Shown here: one piece after another, positions 25,910 through 34,019 of the stretch | How the letters are laid out: each line of letters starts with the position of its first letter | Position numbering within the stretch: the stretch's first letter is position 1 | Assembly: GCA_046160345.1 (NCBI GenBank) | Contig: JBJXGO010000010.1 | Coordinates: 162,820-226,819, forward strand | Length of the DNA: 64,000 nt | Source of the DNA: M3007 sp046160345 | GTDB taxonomy: Bacteria; Bacteroidota; Bacteroidia; Chitinophagales; Saprospiraceae | Direction of reading: 5' to 3' | Notes under the pieces: generated by a model | The model's input: the letters and a program-made list of their open reading frames with translations, nothing else | Told to the model about the DNA's origin: nothing | Database searches by the model: none | Translations under genes and position numbers: made by a program

Positions 25910-27991
25910 TCATTCCAATTCCTTGCTCCACAGTATTTCAGCCACACGCTGAACCCCTGCCGAAAGATAGCGGCGGTATGTACTGAACGACATATTTAAA
26001 AAATCAGCGGTTTTTTCCTGGCTTCCAACAGGGTTGATGAACGATCGGTAGAGCACCCGGTGGTATTTACCATCCAGAAGAGAATCCTCAATCTCTTTCA
26101 TCACTTCCAGAATTTTTTCTTTCAAATATGCTACTCGTTCAGCATCTGAAGCTTCCATCCCCGCGGTGGCCATAAGAAACTTGGCCCGCACCAAGGGATT
26201 TTGAATCAATTGGTTGTTGTTGTGAAAGTGGCGAAGTGCCTCGGCTACACGCTCACTAAATTCTGATTCGCTCAATAACACAACCTGCAATGGTTGAGCA
26301 TCTATTTCAAGGTCAGAGATATTTCCAGTTTCTCTTTTTCCTAGCAGATCCAGCCAGGCAAGCGGAGAACGCACGCGCCAATCGTGCATATAAAAACCGA
26401 AAGGGGTGCCATTCGTACTGAAGTCTAATTCCGGCAGGTGGGTCAAATCGCCATAAGATAGTACTGGTTTCCAAAATTCTGGCATAGCCACCTCAAGGAA
26501 ACTCACCGCCAGGCCTGGCGTAAAATAGTATTGAACTATGGACAAGAATATACTGCTTTGCAAGGACGACACCTGGTGATGGGTATCTTTTGCCATCCAC
26601 ATCCGAAAAATCGCTGTTTGTTCTCCTTGTCGGAGATGCAGGTTTTTGTCCTGATAATCAATGATTTTTTGCATCACCGGGTCTAATAAATTCTTTTCAC
26701 CCGACAACTGGTGACCGTTTATTTTAAGCACTAAGGCGTTGGCTGCTTTTTGGCCATCGCGCCAAACCCAAATTTGAGCTGCCGGGTGTTTTGACCAATA
26801 ATCAAAAGCAGCAAGGCTTTCCTCCCCTTCCAAATACAAAACCATGTCGCGCAAGGCTGGAAAATCACCAGATATTGCCATATCCACCCAAAAACTGCCT
26901 GTTTCCTGCCACTCGAAAAATGGTTTGATAGCTGGAATGGTTCGGTGCAAAAAAATCAGATCAAAAAGTACCCTCCGCTGCTGTTCTCCACTCACCTCCT
27001 TTAGCTTTTTGTGGTAATAATGGCGACAGCGGGCATGGAGTTCAGTATTCCAGTCCGGGTGCCGCCATTTCAAATCGGCACAAAGTGCTTCACGGGCAAT
27101 GTCATGCGGATAAATACCGTCTTTCCCAATACTAATGAAGGATAGCCCGCACATCCAGCTGAAAAGTTCGCTTGTTTCTTCTATACCCATCACTTCGGCC
27201 AAAAGCGACTCCGTCAGCAAATTAACAATACTGCACACTTCCAGGGATGCTCGGTGCATAGGGCTAGGCACTTGACGCACAAAAAGTTGCAGCAGGGTGC
27301 GAATCACATCCGGGGATTCTTCCGGGGTAAAATTCTTATCAGGATACTGTTCGTAAATGTCTGCTACCACAGAAAGCGCCAAAGGGTGCCCATGTGCGAA
27401 ATCAAGAATCGGCTTGATCTTTTCTTTCGGAATGTTGCGTCGGCGCAGGTATTCTTCGCTTTCAGCCTCTGAAAAACTGCGTAGTTGAGCCGATCTCATC
27501 AACAATTTCCAGCCAGGGTCGCTCAACCAGGCAACGGAAGGCGCGTTGCGTCCGCAGACCACGGAAAACATATTGGACGGAAGGTTAGGAAAGAAGTCCG
27601 TACGGATCCAATCATCAATTGAACTGATTTTTTCATAGGTGTCGATAAAAAACACGCTGCGGCCTTCGAGCTGCCCCATTGCTTCAAACAAATCCTGACC
27701 TGCATGGATGGATTTTCCAAGGCTGTTTCGCACAGCTTCTAAAAATGCGGAAGGATGTGCATCGACCTCCCGCGCATCGACCGCAATCTTACGGACCTTG
27801 TGTTCTGCACAAATCTCGGTCAAGTGCTTCAAGAGGGTGGTTTTGCCTTCTCCTCCTGCGCCATAAATATAAAGCAACACAAATTCAAACTCCGAGGCTG
27901 TCAGTTGATTTTCAAATAATTGAATCTCTTTCTTCCGGCCAACAAAGGAGCTGCGGCGGGCCTTGGCAAGTAAGTCGGCGATGGAAGCCAT
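25910..27991 (-). CDS. STAND-type ATPase with C-terminal helix-turn-helix
   Basis: The product is 693 residues from the ATG at 27991 (a TTG at 27997 adds two). The N-terminus has FVGRKKEI then Walker A GAGGEGKT at 44-51, Walker B RSVFFIDT at about 112-117 and a helical lid with GHPLALS near 215, as in AP-ATPase/STAND proteins. The middle (about 330-620) is a helical region with no clear repeat. The last 35 residues (EKTADFLNMSFSTYRRYLSAGV) look like a helix-turn-helix. STAND ATPases are signal-driven switches; with a DNA-binding end this one may be a MalT/AfsR-like regulator in reverse domain order to an N-terminal-DNA-binding design. The target is unknown. Confidence 0.8.
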   Translation of the reverse strand: MASIADLLAKARRSSFVGRKKEIQLFENQLTASEFEFVLLYIYGAGGEGKTTLLKHLTEICAEHKVRKIAVDAREVDAHPSAFLEAVRNSLGKSIHAGQDLFEAMGQLEGRSVFFIDTYEKISSIDDWIRTDFFPNLPSNMFSVVCGRNAPSVAWLSDPGWKLLMRSAQLRSFSEAESEEYLRRRNIPKEKIKPILDFAHGHPLALSVVADIYEQYPDKNFTPEESPDVIRTLLQLFVRQVPSPMHRASLEVCSIVNLLTESLLAEVMGIEETSELFSWMCGLSFISIGKDGIYPHDIAREALCADLKWRHPDWNTELHARCRHYYHKKLKEVSGEQQRRVLFDLIFLHRTIPAIKPFFEWQETGSFWVDMAISGDFPALRDMVLYLEGEESLAAFDYWSKHPAAQIWVWRDGQKAANALVLKINGHQLSGEKNLLDPVMQKIIDYQDKNLHLRQGEQTAIFRMWMAKDTHHQVSSLQSSIFLSIVQYYFTPGLAVSFLEVAMPEFWKPVLSYGDLTHLPELDFSTNGTPFGFYMHDWRVRSPLAWLDLLGKRETGNISDLEIDAQPLQVVLLSESEFSERVAEALRHFHNNNQLIQNPLVRAKFLMATAGMEASDAERVAYLKEKILEVMKEIEDSLLDGKYHRVLYRSFINPVGSQEKTADFLNMSFSTYRRYLSAGVQRVAEILWSKELE

Positions 27992-28053
27992 ATTCAAACA
28001 AGGTTGTACGAGAACAAAAGATTTTGGGGTTAAAATTAAAAGGAAATGGTTTA

Positions 28054-28764
28054 TTATTGGTATTTAATTTTGTTCAAATCCCAGTCTATTACGAGTCCAT
28101 GCGCAAGTTTATCGGCAACCTTTTTTCCATAAAGGGATTCGCACAAATAAAGCGCAGCATCAAAGGAGCGATCGCCACCTGCGGACGTGATACACTTGCC
28201 ATCATGCACAAATGACACCCCATCCACTACTTGCAAACTGGGAAACATTTTTCTCATGGAACCTATATCGTCTGGAAAAGTGGTGCACCGAACTGAATCA
28301 AGCAATCCGGCTTTTGCCAACACGAAAGCTCCGTCGCATAGGGACATGACAAACTGAGCTTTTTCGCCTGTATTCTTGACCCACTCAATCATTTCGCTGT
28401 CCTCCAAATCCGTGTCAAGGTGATGTTCAGCACTTGGTACCACTAAAATGTCAATATGTGGCAATGTATCGTTCAGATAACTAAAATCAGGAATTAACCA
28501 CAAGCCTTCAAAAGTACGCAGGGGAACTCGGGTTTTTGCCACCGTGAATACATTCATGGACCGAATACTGTCACGAAATTGGGTGTGGTGGAAAATATCC
28601 ATTGGGGCCACGAGCTCAGTATTGTACACCCCTTGCATAACTAATAATGCAACATTGTAACGCCCTTCTTTTATGGTGGGATGCGGCAAATCCTTATGAT
28701 TTTCAGATAATTGCCCACATGCAAAGAAAGAGAGTAAGAAAATGAGAAGGAGTGCTTTTTTCAC
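28054..28764 (-). CDS. DJ-1/PfpI family lipoprotein
   Basis: The product is 236 residues starting at GTG (28764), which directly opens a lipoprotein signal MKKALLLIFLLSFFAC (Cys16). The DJ-1/PfpI domain begins at about 36 with YNVALLVMQGVYNTEL; Glu50 is the conserved acidic residue and Cys143 in SLCDGAFVLA the nucleophile-elbow cysteine. SAGGDRSFDAALYL near 195 resembles GlxA-type regulators that lack here a DNA-binding domain. Export of a DJ-1 domain is uncommon but known in Bacteroidota. Hydratase, glyoxalase or chaperone activity cannot be told apart. It follows the STAND gene's promoter side on the same strand. Confidence 0.85.
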   Translation of the reverse strand: MKKALLLIFLLSFFACGQLSENHKDLPHPTIKEGRYNVALLVMQGVYNTELVAPMDIFHHTQFRDSIRSMNVFTVAKTRVPLRTFEGLWLIPDFSYLNDTLPHIDILVVPSAEHHLDTDLEDSEMIEWVKNTGEKAQFVMSLCDGAFVLAKAGLLDSVRCTTFPDDIGSMRKMFPSLQVVDGVSFVHDGKCITSAGGDRSFDAALYLCESLYGKKVADKLAHGLVIDWDLNKIKYQ

Positions 28765-28965
28765 CTAGCGATTGTCTAAAAATATTAATATTTAAGGAGC
28801 AAAACCATTATTTGGTTTCTCAAAGATGTGGTTTTCCCGAAACATATCCACCATTCCTTTGTTTTTTGAGTGCAAAAACCCAATGCTTCAAGAACATAAA
28901 GGCCCAATTGAGAAATTTGGGAATAAGGCTTTTCAGCTAGTCCCTAAAAATCCCCAAGCAAAATC

Positions 28966-28973
28966 TACCTTTG
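28966..28973 (+). promoter_or_regulatory. -7 box (TACCTTTG) of the ferredoxin operon
   Basis: This exact TAnnTTTG lies 60 bases upstream of the ATG at 29034. A leader of about 55 bases would result. No TTTG is seen at -33. Confidence 0.4.
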
Positions 28974-29033
28974 CGCTCCTTTTTGCATCGAGAACTAAAA
29001 ATTGAGGCAAAAATACCGCATCTAAACCGCGAA

Positions 29034-29396
29034 ATGAATTCGCAACAAACAAACATGGCTGTTATCCATTTTCAATTTGAAGATACGAGCATTGCTCCAA
29101 AAACCGTTGAGGGCAATTTTAAAGATATGTCTATCCTGGAATTAACCGAGGAATACGACATTCACCTCAACCACAACTGTGGCGGAGTCTGTGCTTGTTC
29201 TACCTGCCATGTGTATGTAGAAAATGGCGAGGAATATCTTGAGGGAATTTCTGACAAGGAGGAAGATTTTATTGACCGCGCAATCAATCCGCGCATTGAG
29301 AGCAGGCTTGGTTGTCAATGTGTTATATTGGATAACGCGGCAAATGTTAAGGTTACCATACCAGATCAAAAAAGAATTATCGGTCATGAACACTAG
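29034..29396 (+). CDS. Adrenodoxin-type 2Fe-2S ferredoxin
   Basis: The product is 120 residues. The cluster motif is Cys49-x5-Cys55-x2-Cys58 (NCGGVCACSTCHVY) with the fourth ligand at Cys94, as in vertebrate-type/Isc ferredoxins; Cys53 and Cys96 are extra. The fold starts FQFEDTSI and has an EEDFIDRA helix. Ferredoxins of this type give electrons to Fe-S cluster assembly or to monooxygenases. It is followed 76 bases later by iscX, which fits the first role. ATG at 29034 is used; ATG at 29055 (MAVIHF) is equally possible and trims seven residues. Confidence 0.92.
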   Translation: MNSQQTNMAVIHFQFEDTSIAPKTVEGNFKDMSILELTEEYDIHLNHNCGGVCACSTCHVYVENGEEYLEGISDKEEDFIDRAINPRIESRLGCQCVILDNAANVKVTIPDQKRIIGHEH

Positions 29397-29472
29397 TGTC
29401 CTAAGGTAGTCGAGGTAAGGATGCCAAGCCTTTTGACCACAATCAAACCTGTTGACCACATTTATTAAAACC

Positions 29473-29721
29473 ATGCCTTTTCACCATATTAACAATATGC
29501 CCATTCAGTGGGCCGACCACGAAGACATTGCCATGGCATTATACGAGCGTTTTGGTGATGACTTTAACGAAAGCAAAATCTACCGAATCCGATTTACAGA
29601 GCTGCTTCAATGGATCCTGGAGATCCCGACTTTTGAAGGAAAACGGGAAGACTCCAACGAAGGCCATCTGGAACAGATACAAGCCAAATGGGTGTACGAA
29701 TGGAGAGACAACAACAAATAA
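29473..29721 (+). CDS. iscX: Fe-S cluster assembly protein IscX
   Basis: The product is 82 residues from the ATG at 29473; an ATG at 29497 (MPIQWADHEDIAM) gives the more usual length of about 74. Conserved features are QWADHEDIAMALYERFGDD, the RFTELLQWILEIPTF core and the C-terminal QAKWVYEWRD. IscX is a small acidic adaptor that binds IscS and tunes iron delivery or release of sulfur in Fe-S assembly. The rest of an isc operon is absent here, and its end overlaps the next gene by 34 bases. Confidence 0.9.
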   Translation: MPFHHINNMPIQWADHEDIAMALYERFGDDFNESKIYRIRFTELLQWILEIPTFEGKREDSNEGHLEQIQAKWVYEWRDNNK

Positions 29722-30350
29722 ATAAAGACCCTGGGGAGCATGTCCCACAGGAACAACAGGCTTTGCCGCTGGCCGGGATACCCTCCGTTACCGGCGGCAT
29801 GGCGGTCGGAGCGGACAATGAACTGACGCTCAAGTTTGAGTTGCAACATGTTTACGATAAAATGAAAGCCGTTCGAGCTTTTGTCTTTGATGTAGATGGT
29901 GTTCTGACTGACAACGGCCTGCTTGTAACTGAAGCTGGAGAATACCTGCGTTCTATGAATGTTCGAGATGGCCAGGCGCTTAAATGGGCTGTGGCTGCTG
30001 GTTATCCAATAGGAATTATTACTGGCGGCACTTCTGAAGGCGTGAAAAAACGCTTCACACAGCATCTCGGCATCTCGGAATATTACTCGGGCATAACAGA
30101 CAAGACAGTTGCTTTTCAATCCTTTATGCAGCGGACAGGAATCCATTCCGCTCAAATCTGTTATATGGGTGATGATTTGCCAGATCTGCCACCCATGCGA
30201 AAAGCAGCGTTTGCCTGTTGTCCATCCGATGCGGTTGCTGAAGTGATTGCTGTGAGTGATTACATCTCCCCCTTTCCGGGAGGTGCTTGTTGTGTTCGCG
30301 ACGTGATTGAAAAAGTAATGAAACTACAAGGCAAATGGCCTAAATATTAG
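29688..30350 (+). CDS. kdsC: KdsC-type HAD phosphatase (KDO-8-phosphate phosphatase)
   Basis: The product is 220 residues from the ATG at 29688. The HAD core begins at about residue 60: motif I FVFDVDGVLTD (Asp68, Asp70), motif II IITGG, motif III Lys139 (TDKT) and motif IV MGDDLPD (Asp162, Asp163). The lack of a cap domain marks the KdsC/HAD-III group, which dephosphorylates KDO-8-phosphate for lipopolysaccharide. Residues 1-58 are a Gln/Pro/Gly-rich extension not normally present; starts at 29799 (183 residues) or 29862 would match usual length better. Overlap with iscX suggests translational coupling. Confidence 0.85.
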   Translation: MGVRMERQQQINKDPGEHVPQEQQALPLAGIPSVTGGMAVGADNELTLKFELQHVYDKMKAVRAFVFDVDGVLTDNGLLVTEAGEYLRSMNVRDGQALKWAVAAGYPIGIITGGTSEGVKKRFTQHLGISEYYSGITDKTVAFQSFMQRTGIHSAQICYMGDDLPDLPPMRKAAFACCPSDAVAEVIAVSDYISPFPGGACCVRDVIEKVMKLQGKWPKY

Positions 30351-30389
30351 TCCTGCCAATATCCAGATATCCTAATTTCGAATATTATT

Positions 30390-31280
30390 ATGACGCTTTT
30401 AGACGGAAAACTCCTTTCAGAACAAATCAAGGCAGAGCTAGCCACCGAAGTCCAGAAAATAAAAGCCGAAGGTGGAAAAATTCCACACCTGGCAGCAATC
30501 ATTGTCGGCGAAAACCCAGCCAGCCAGGTCTATGTGGCTTCAAAGATCAAGTCGTGCGAACAAGTTGGTTTTAAAAGTACCCTAACTCGATGCGATGAAG
30601 ATATTTCCCAGGAAGCTCTGATTGAGATCGTACAAAACCTGAACAATGATCCTGATGTAGATGGCTTTATAGTACAGCTGCCTTTGCCCAAACATATTGA
30701 CGAAGAGGCCGTTACGCTCGCAATCGCTCCTCAAAAGGACGTAGATGGCTTCCATCCGGTCAATTTTGGCAGAATGGCTCAAGGGCTTCCGGCATTTCTT
30801 CCTGCAACACCCATGGGCATTCTTGAAATGTTGAAACGGTACAAAATTGAAACCTCAGGAAAACATTGTGTTGTTGTTGGTCGAAGTAACATTGTTGGCA
30901 CTCCAATGAGTATTCTGCTCTCCCGCAAGGGTTATCCGGGCGATTGTACGGTGACCCTTACCCATTCCCGAACCAAGGACCTTCCTGCTGAAGTCAGGCG
31001 TGCTGATATCGTTGTAGCGGCCATCGGTATCCCGGAATTCGTCAAAGGCGACTGGGTAAAAGAAGGTGCTGTGGTAATTGACGTAGGCATCAACCGTATT
31101 CCAGACGAAAGTAAGAAATCGGGCAACCGCATTGCTGGAGACGTTGATTTTGAGAATGTTGCTCCGCATTGCAGTTTTATCACACCTGTGCCGGGCGGAG
31201 TCGGCCTGATGACGGTTGCGGCGCTGATGTTGAATACTTTGAAGGCGTGTAAGGGGGAGATCTATGGAAAAGATACATAA
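30390..31280 (+). CDS. folD: Bifunctional methylenetetrahydrofolate dehydrogenase/cyclohydrolase
   Basis: The product is 296 residues, full length. The catalytic YxxxK is Tyr48 to Lys52 (VYVASK), followed by VQLPLPKHI, DVDGFHPVN, and the NADP-binding SNIVGTPM region near 170. The C-terminus has DVGINR, GDVDFENV and FITPVPGGVGLMT. It interconverts 5,10-methylene-, 5,10-methenyl- and 10-formyl-tetrahydrofolate in the cytoplasm. It follows kdsC by 39 bases on the same strand and is the last gene of the ferredoxin operon. Its stop codon is overlapped by the start of an FRG-domain remnant. Confidence 0.97.
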   Translation: MTLLDGKLLSEQIKAELATEVQKIKAEGGKIPHLAAIIVGENPASQVYVASKIKSCEQVGFKSTLTRCDEDISQEALIEIVQNLNNDPDVDGFIVQLPLPKHIDEEAVTLAIAPQKDVDGFHPVNFGRMAQGLPAFLPATPMGILEMLKRYKIETSGKHCVVVGRSNIVGTPMSILLSRKGYPGDCTVTLTHSRTKDLPAEVRRADIVVAAIGIPEFVKGDWVKEGAVVIDVGINRIPDESKKSGNRIAGDVDFENVAPHCSFITPVPGGVGLMTVAALMLNTLKACKGEIYGKDT

Positions 31281-31532
31281 AACAGAAAAAGCTATGCTTG
31301 AAAGTTCAAATATGAAACTTGAATCCATCCAAGAAATAATAAACCTTGGAATGAAATATAAGCGAAATTGGTATAGAGGTCATTCTAAATGTACGGTAAC
31401 TTAACCCCTAGAATCTTCCGTGAGGAGTTCAATTCGGACTTACATAAAACTTCATCTGACAACTTAGAATTTGAATCCCTTCTGGAATGTTTGGGGGCAA
31501 CCCCCTCAAAAATTATGAAGCAACAAGCGTAA
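31264..31532 (+). pseudogene. FRG-domain protein remnant, frameshifted and truncated
   Basis: An ATG at 31264 opens 45 codons ending at a stop near 31401. They contain ESIQEIINLGMKYKRNWYRG, which fits the start of an FRG domain (aromatic-RG-[HQ]S). The domain continues in another frame just before that stop: YGNLTPRIFREEF, then NLEFESLLECLG, to a stop at 31532. One missing base near 31392 (HSK, then a Cys codon, then YGN) explains the shift. Only about 85 of the more than 200 residues expected remain. Base composition is much more AT-rich than the neighbours, which suggests acquisition. FRG-domain proteins occur in mobile and defence-linked contexts; the role here is lost. Confidence 0.65.
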
Positions 31533-31630
31533 TAGTTTCGTGATGTGTTAAAATTGCACTACTTTTTTCTTGAAATCGTTGCATTTGGAGGTTTCCTTTT
31601 TTTCAAGAAATCAATAACTTCGCATCTGAA

Positions 31631-32051
31631 ATGGCTGCAAAGGATAAATATCATGACCTTGTGCGATCTGCTCTGGAAGCGGATGGCTGGACAATCACCA
31701 ATGATCCGTTTTATATTCAACCAGAAAAAGGTGTCAACTTTCCTGTCGACCTCACTGCCGAGCGGGTTTTGGTTGCAGAAAAAGGGGCAGCAAAGATTGC
31801 TGTAGAAATAAAGAGTTTTCTTCAGGAAAGTACATTGTATGGATTTCACCAGGCAATTGGACAATACCTTGATTATCAAACTGGATTAGAAATGCTGAAT
31901 AGCGCGTACGAATTTGATATTAGCCATTCCGGAACCTGTTTTCCAGTATCTTTGGTCTTTTGAGACCATCCGACGCTCGGCTCAAAAAGTAAATATGAAG
32001 GTTTTGGTTTACAAACTTGAAATACCCGAAATTGCACTATGGATCAGGTAA
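31631..32051 (+). pseudogene. xisH: XisH family protein with an internal frameshift
   Basis: The first 91 codons (from ATG 31631) match XisH: AAKDKYHDLVRSALEADGW, DLTAERVLVAEKG, the PD-(D/E)xK-like KIAVEIKSF, and HQAIGQYLDY. The frame then runs to an early stop at 31963. The missing C-terminus is present in the +1 frame from about 31905: RTNLILAIPEPVFQYLW, then KVLVYKLEIPEIALWIR, stop at 32051. Joined, the length is about 140 residues, as in the family. The shift lies at 31895-31907 and no slippery heptamer is visible, so a mutation or an assembly error is likelier than programmed frameshifting. Its stop overlaps the xisI start by 13 bases. Confidence 0.82.
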
Positions 32052-32380
32052 AAAAATATCAGCAAATCATCGAAACCCTTCTTGAGGAATATGCAGCCCA
32101 GATGTCCCAAACATCTACCGGGGGGCCTGAGAGCCAAGTCGTTACGGACCACAAACGGCATCACTATCAACTATTTACGGTAGGTTGGGAAGGCACTCGA
32201 TATGTGCAGTTCCCAGTGTTTCACTTTGATATTCGTGAAGGGAAAGTGTGGATACAAGTTAACAATACCGATATGTTGATAGGCCAAGAACTTATTAATC
32301 GAGGTATCCCGAAAACCGACATTGTACTTGGCTTGCAACACCCGCTTTTGCGCGAGGATTCTGGCTTTGCTGTAGCTTAA
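32039..32380 (+). CDS. xisI: XisI family protein
   Basis: The product is 113 residues, complete. It matches XisI closely: MDQVKKYQQIIETLLEEYA, HHYQLFTVGWEG, FHFDIREGKVWIQ.NNTD and the final FAVA. XisI and XisH were named in cyanobacteria as factors controlling excision of the fdxN element; they are found as a pair in many genomes without that element. XisH has a nuclease-like fold and XisI is its small partner, so a toxin/antidote or defence type relation has been suspected; that is not shown here. The partner gene is frameshifted, so XisI may be left without its partner. Confidence 0.9.
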   Translation: MDQVKKYQQIIETLLEEYAAQMSQTSTGGPESQVVTDHKRHHYQLFTVGWEGTRYVQFPVFHFDIREGKVWIQVNNTDMLIGQELINRGIPKTDIVLGLQHPLLREDSGFAVA

Positions 32381-32396
32381 GTCAAAGGCCTCGCAG

Positions 32397-32858
32397 TCAA
32401 TCTACCTCTCCGTGAATCCACAAAATCTCGGGTTTCCGCTGCCGGTCAAAAAACACCTTGATTTTTTTCTTGAACTCACCAAGCTTGTATGCGTCGTACT
32501 CGACCACTATTTCTCCTATTTCGCCCGGGGCAATGGGCGCTTCTATCCAGGTAGCCGCCGTACAGCCGCAGGTTGTGCGCACGGTTTGCAGCACAACAGG
32601 TTCTGTATCAATGTTTTTAAAGCGGAAAACAAAAGATTTAGGATGCGCCTGCCGAAGATGCTGAAAATCGTGATCACGCTCCGTTAACCACTCAACGATA
32701 GGCTTGGAACCCGGCACCTCCGAGGACTGAAGCTGCGTCATTTCTGAAATATTGGAATAGGCCAGTCGGTCAATCGTGGTAAAATCATCAACATTGACCT
32801 GTTGGTGGGCAACCCCAATGGGCGAAAACAATAGATTCAATAATAGCCAAAGTATCAT
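32397..32858 (-). CDS. Exported DUF1573 protein
   Basis: The product is 153 residues from the ATG at 32858, which opens a signal peptide (MILWLLLNLLFSPIGVAHQ). An upstream TTG at 32888 is less likely. The DUF1573 Ig-like domain fills the second half: FVFRFKNIDTEPVVLQTVRTTCGCT split across strands, then IAPGEIGEIVVEYDA and KKKIKVFF. TTCGCT is the family hallmark. DUF1573 domains are ASPM/SPD-2/Hydin-like and their role in bacteria is unknown. It is convergent with xisI, 16 bases apart, and divergent from the head-GIN gene. Confidence 0.85.
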   Translation of the reverse strand: MILWLLLNLLFSPIGVAHQQVNVDDFTTIDRLAYSNISEMTQLQSSEVPGSKPIVEWLTERDHDFQHLRQAHPKSFVFRFKNIDTEPVVLQTVRTTCGCTAATWIEAPIAPGEIGEIVVEYDAYKLGEFKKKIKVFFDRQRKPEILWIHGEVD

Positions 32859-32990
32859 TTTAGATAAATTTATAGTAGAAAAGCGCAACCTCGTCGGTTT
32901 GAACTGTGTCTGACACCAGACTTAGTTGAAAATTGTGGCGCAAAGCTCTAAAATTCCTGTTCATCATTCCAAAACAAAAATCTCTTTCTA

Positions 32991-33728
32991 ATGCGCAATC
33001 TCCTTATTTTCATGTTATTGGTCGCCGTGTTTGTACTCGGCAAACGCTCTTGCAACGGCACGCACTTCAGTTTTGGCGGGGTTTCTGGCAAAGGACCTAT
33101 ACAAACAGAAACCCGAAACGTACAGGGCTTTCATGGCATAGATCTCGGCATTGCCGGCAATGTTGAGGTCACAGTGGGTGAAAATTATTCTGTTGAAATT
33201 TCAGCCCAGCAAAATCTGCTTCCATTGTTGAAAACCGAACTGAGAGAGGGGGCCCTTCACATTTTCAGCGAGGAAAACTTAAACAGTTCGGAGGGTATCG
33301 TTATCCGGGTCACAGCACCTTCTTTTGATGAGTTTTCTGTCAGCGGTAGCGGTACGATTCGTGTCAACAGTGCCGTTCGATCTGAAAAAATGGCGATGAA
33401 CGTAGCCGGCTCAGGCGAAATTTATTGCGCGCAGTCTGATTTCGGCTCCCTTTCAACCAATATTGGCGGTAGCGGGACCATTGAATTAGGGGGGGAAGCC
33501 AACGACATGGAATCAGATATTGCAGGAAGTGGCGACATCAAGGCTAAAAGTTTGACTGTAAACACCTTGAAAGTCAGTATTTCTGGCTCTGGAACGGTAA
33601 CCGCAGATGTGATCTCAAATTTGGATGCCAGCATTTCCGGCTCCGGCGATGTGTTTTATTCCGGGTCGCCAGCCGTAGAGACCAGTATAAGCGGCTCGGG
33701 AAAGGTGAAAAAAATTGCGGTGCAATAG
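32991..33728 (+). CDS. Head GIN domain (DUF2807) surface protein
   Basis: The product is 245 residues. After an N-terminal signal or anchor (about 1-17, then Cys21) the protein is a right-handed beta-helix built of short repeats with GSG turns (SVSGSGTI, NVAGSGEI, NIGGSGTI, DIAGSGDI, SISGSGTV, SISGSGDV). The start of the domain, VQGFHGIDLGIAGNVEVTVGE, is the typical DUF2807 head. The family is predicted to bind or adhere at the cell surface, without biochemical proof. A run of seven G lies in the coding region near 33489-33495. Confidence 0.88.
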   Translation: MRNLLIFMLLVAVFVLGKRSCNGTHFSFGGVSGKGPIQTETRNVQGFHGIDLGIAGNVEVTVGENYSVEISAQQNLLPLLKTELREGALHIFSEENLNSSEGIVIRVTAPSFDEFSVSGSGTIRVNSAVRSEKMAMNVAGSGEIYCAQSDFGSLSTNIGGSGTIELGGEANDMESDIAGSGDIKAKSLTVNTLKVSISGSGTVTADVISNLDASISGSGDVFYSGSPAVETSISGSGKVKKIAVQ

Positions 33729-33751
33729 ACACAATATTTAATCTGTTCTTA

Positions 33752-33782
33752 ATTGCCCGTTCATAAGCGTCCAATAGTTTTG
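33752..33782 (+). promoter_or_regulatory. Promoter of the 56-residue acidic protein gene
   Basis: ATTG at 33752-33755 (near TTTG), a 19-base spacer and an exact TAGTTTTG at 33775-33782. It lies 42 bases upstream of the ATG at 33825, in an otherwise empty intergenic stretch. Confidence 0.6.
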
Positions 33783-33824
33783 CATGACAAAAATAAATTT
33801 TCTCATTAAAAAATTCACTCTGTC

Positions 33825-33995
33825 ATGACACAATTTGAATTGCCCGACAATCTGGCTGAAATAATCCAGGAGGATGCAGCGTTCACCGTTATCGATCAAG
33901 TTGAAGAACCCGTCGAATTGGACGAGTCCGAAACGGAGGAATCCGTAGATGATGAAGTTGAGCGCAAGGAAGAAACGGAAGAAACAGAGGAATAG
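33825..33995 (+). CDS. Small acidic protein, 56 residues, unknown
   Basis: The frame runs from MTQFELPDNLAEIIQEDAAF to a stop at 33993-33995. About 25 of 56 residues are Asp or Glu and the second half is nearly all acidic (DESETEESVDDEVERKEE region). There is no membrane segment or Cys. It has its own promoter and is followed 24 bases later by a strong terminator, so the gene forms a complete transcription unit and is probably real. Function is unknown; strongly acidic small proteins can be histone- or DNA-mimic binders, chaperones or export cargo, but nothing decides among these. Confidence 0.6.
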   Translation: MTQFELPDNLAEIIQEDAAFTVIDQVEEPVELDESETEESVDDEVERKEETEETEE

Positions 33996-34019
33996 GCTTT
34001 CCCTGGTTCTTAATCAATT

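Noticed and set aside
31895..31907. Programmed ribosomal frameshifting in xisH
   Set aside because: No slippery heptamer or following stem-loop; mutation or assembly error is simpler.
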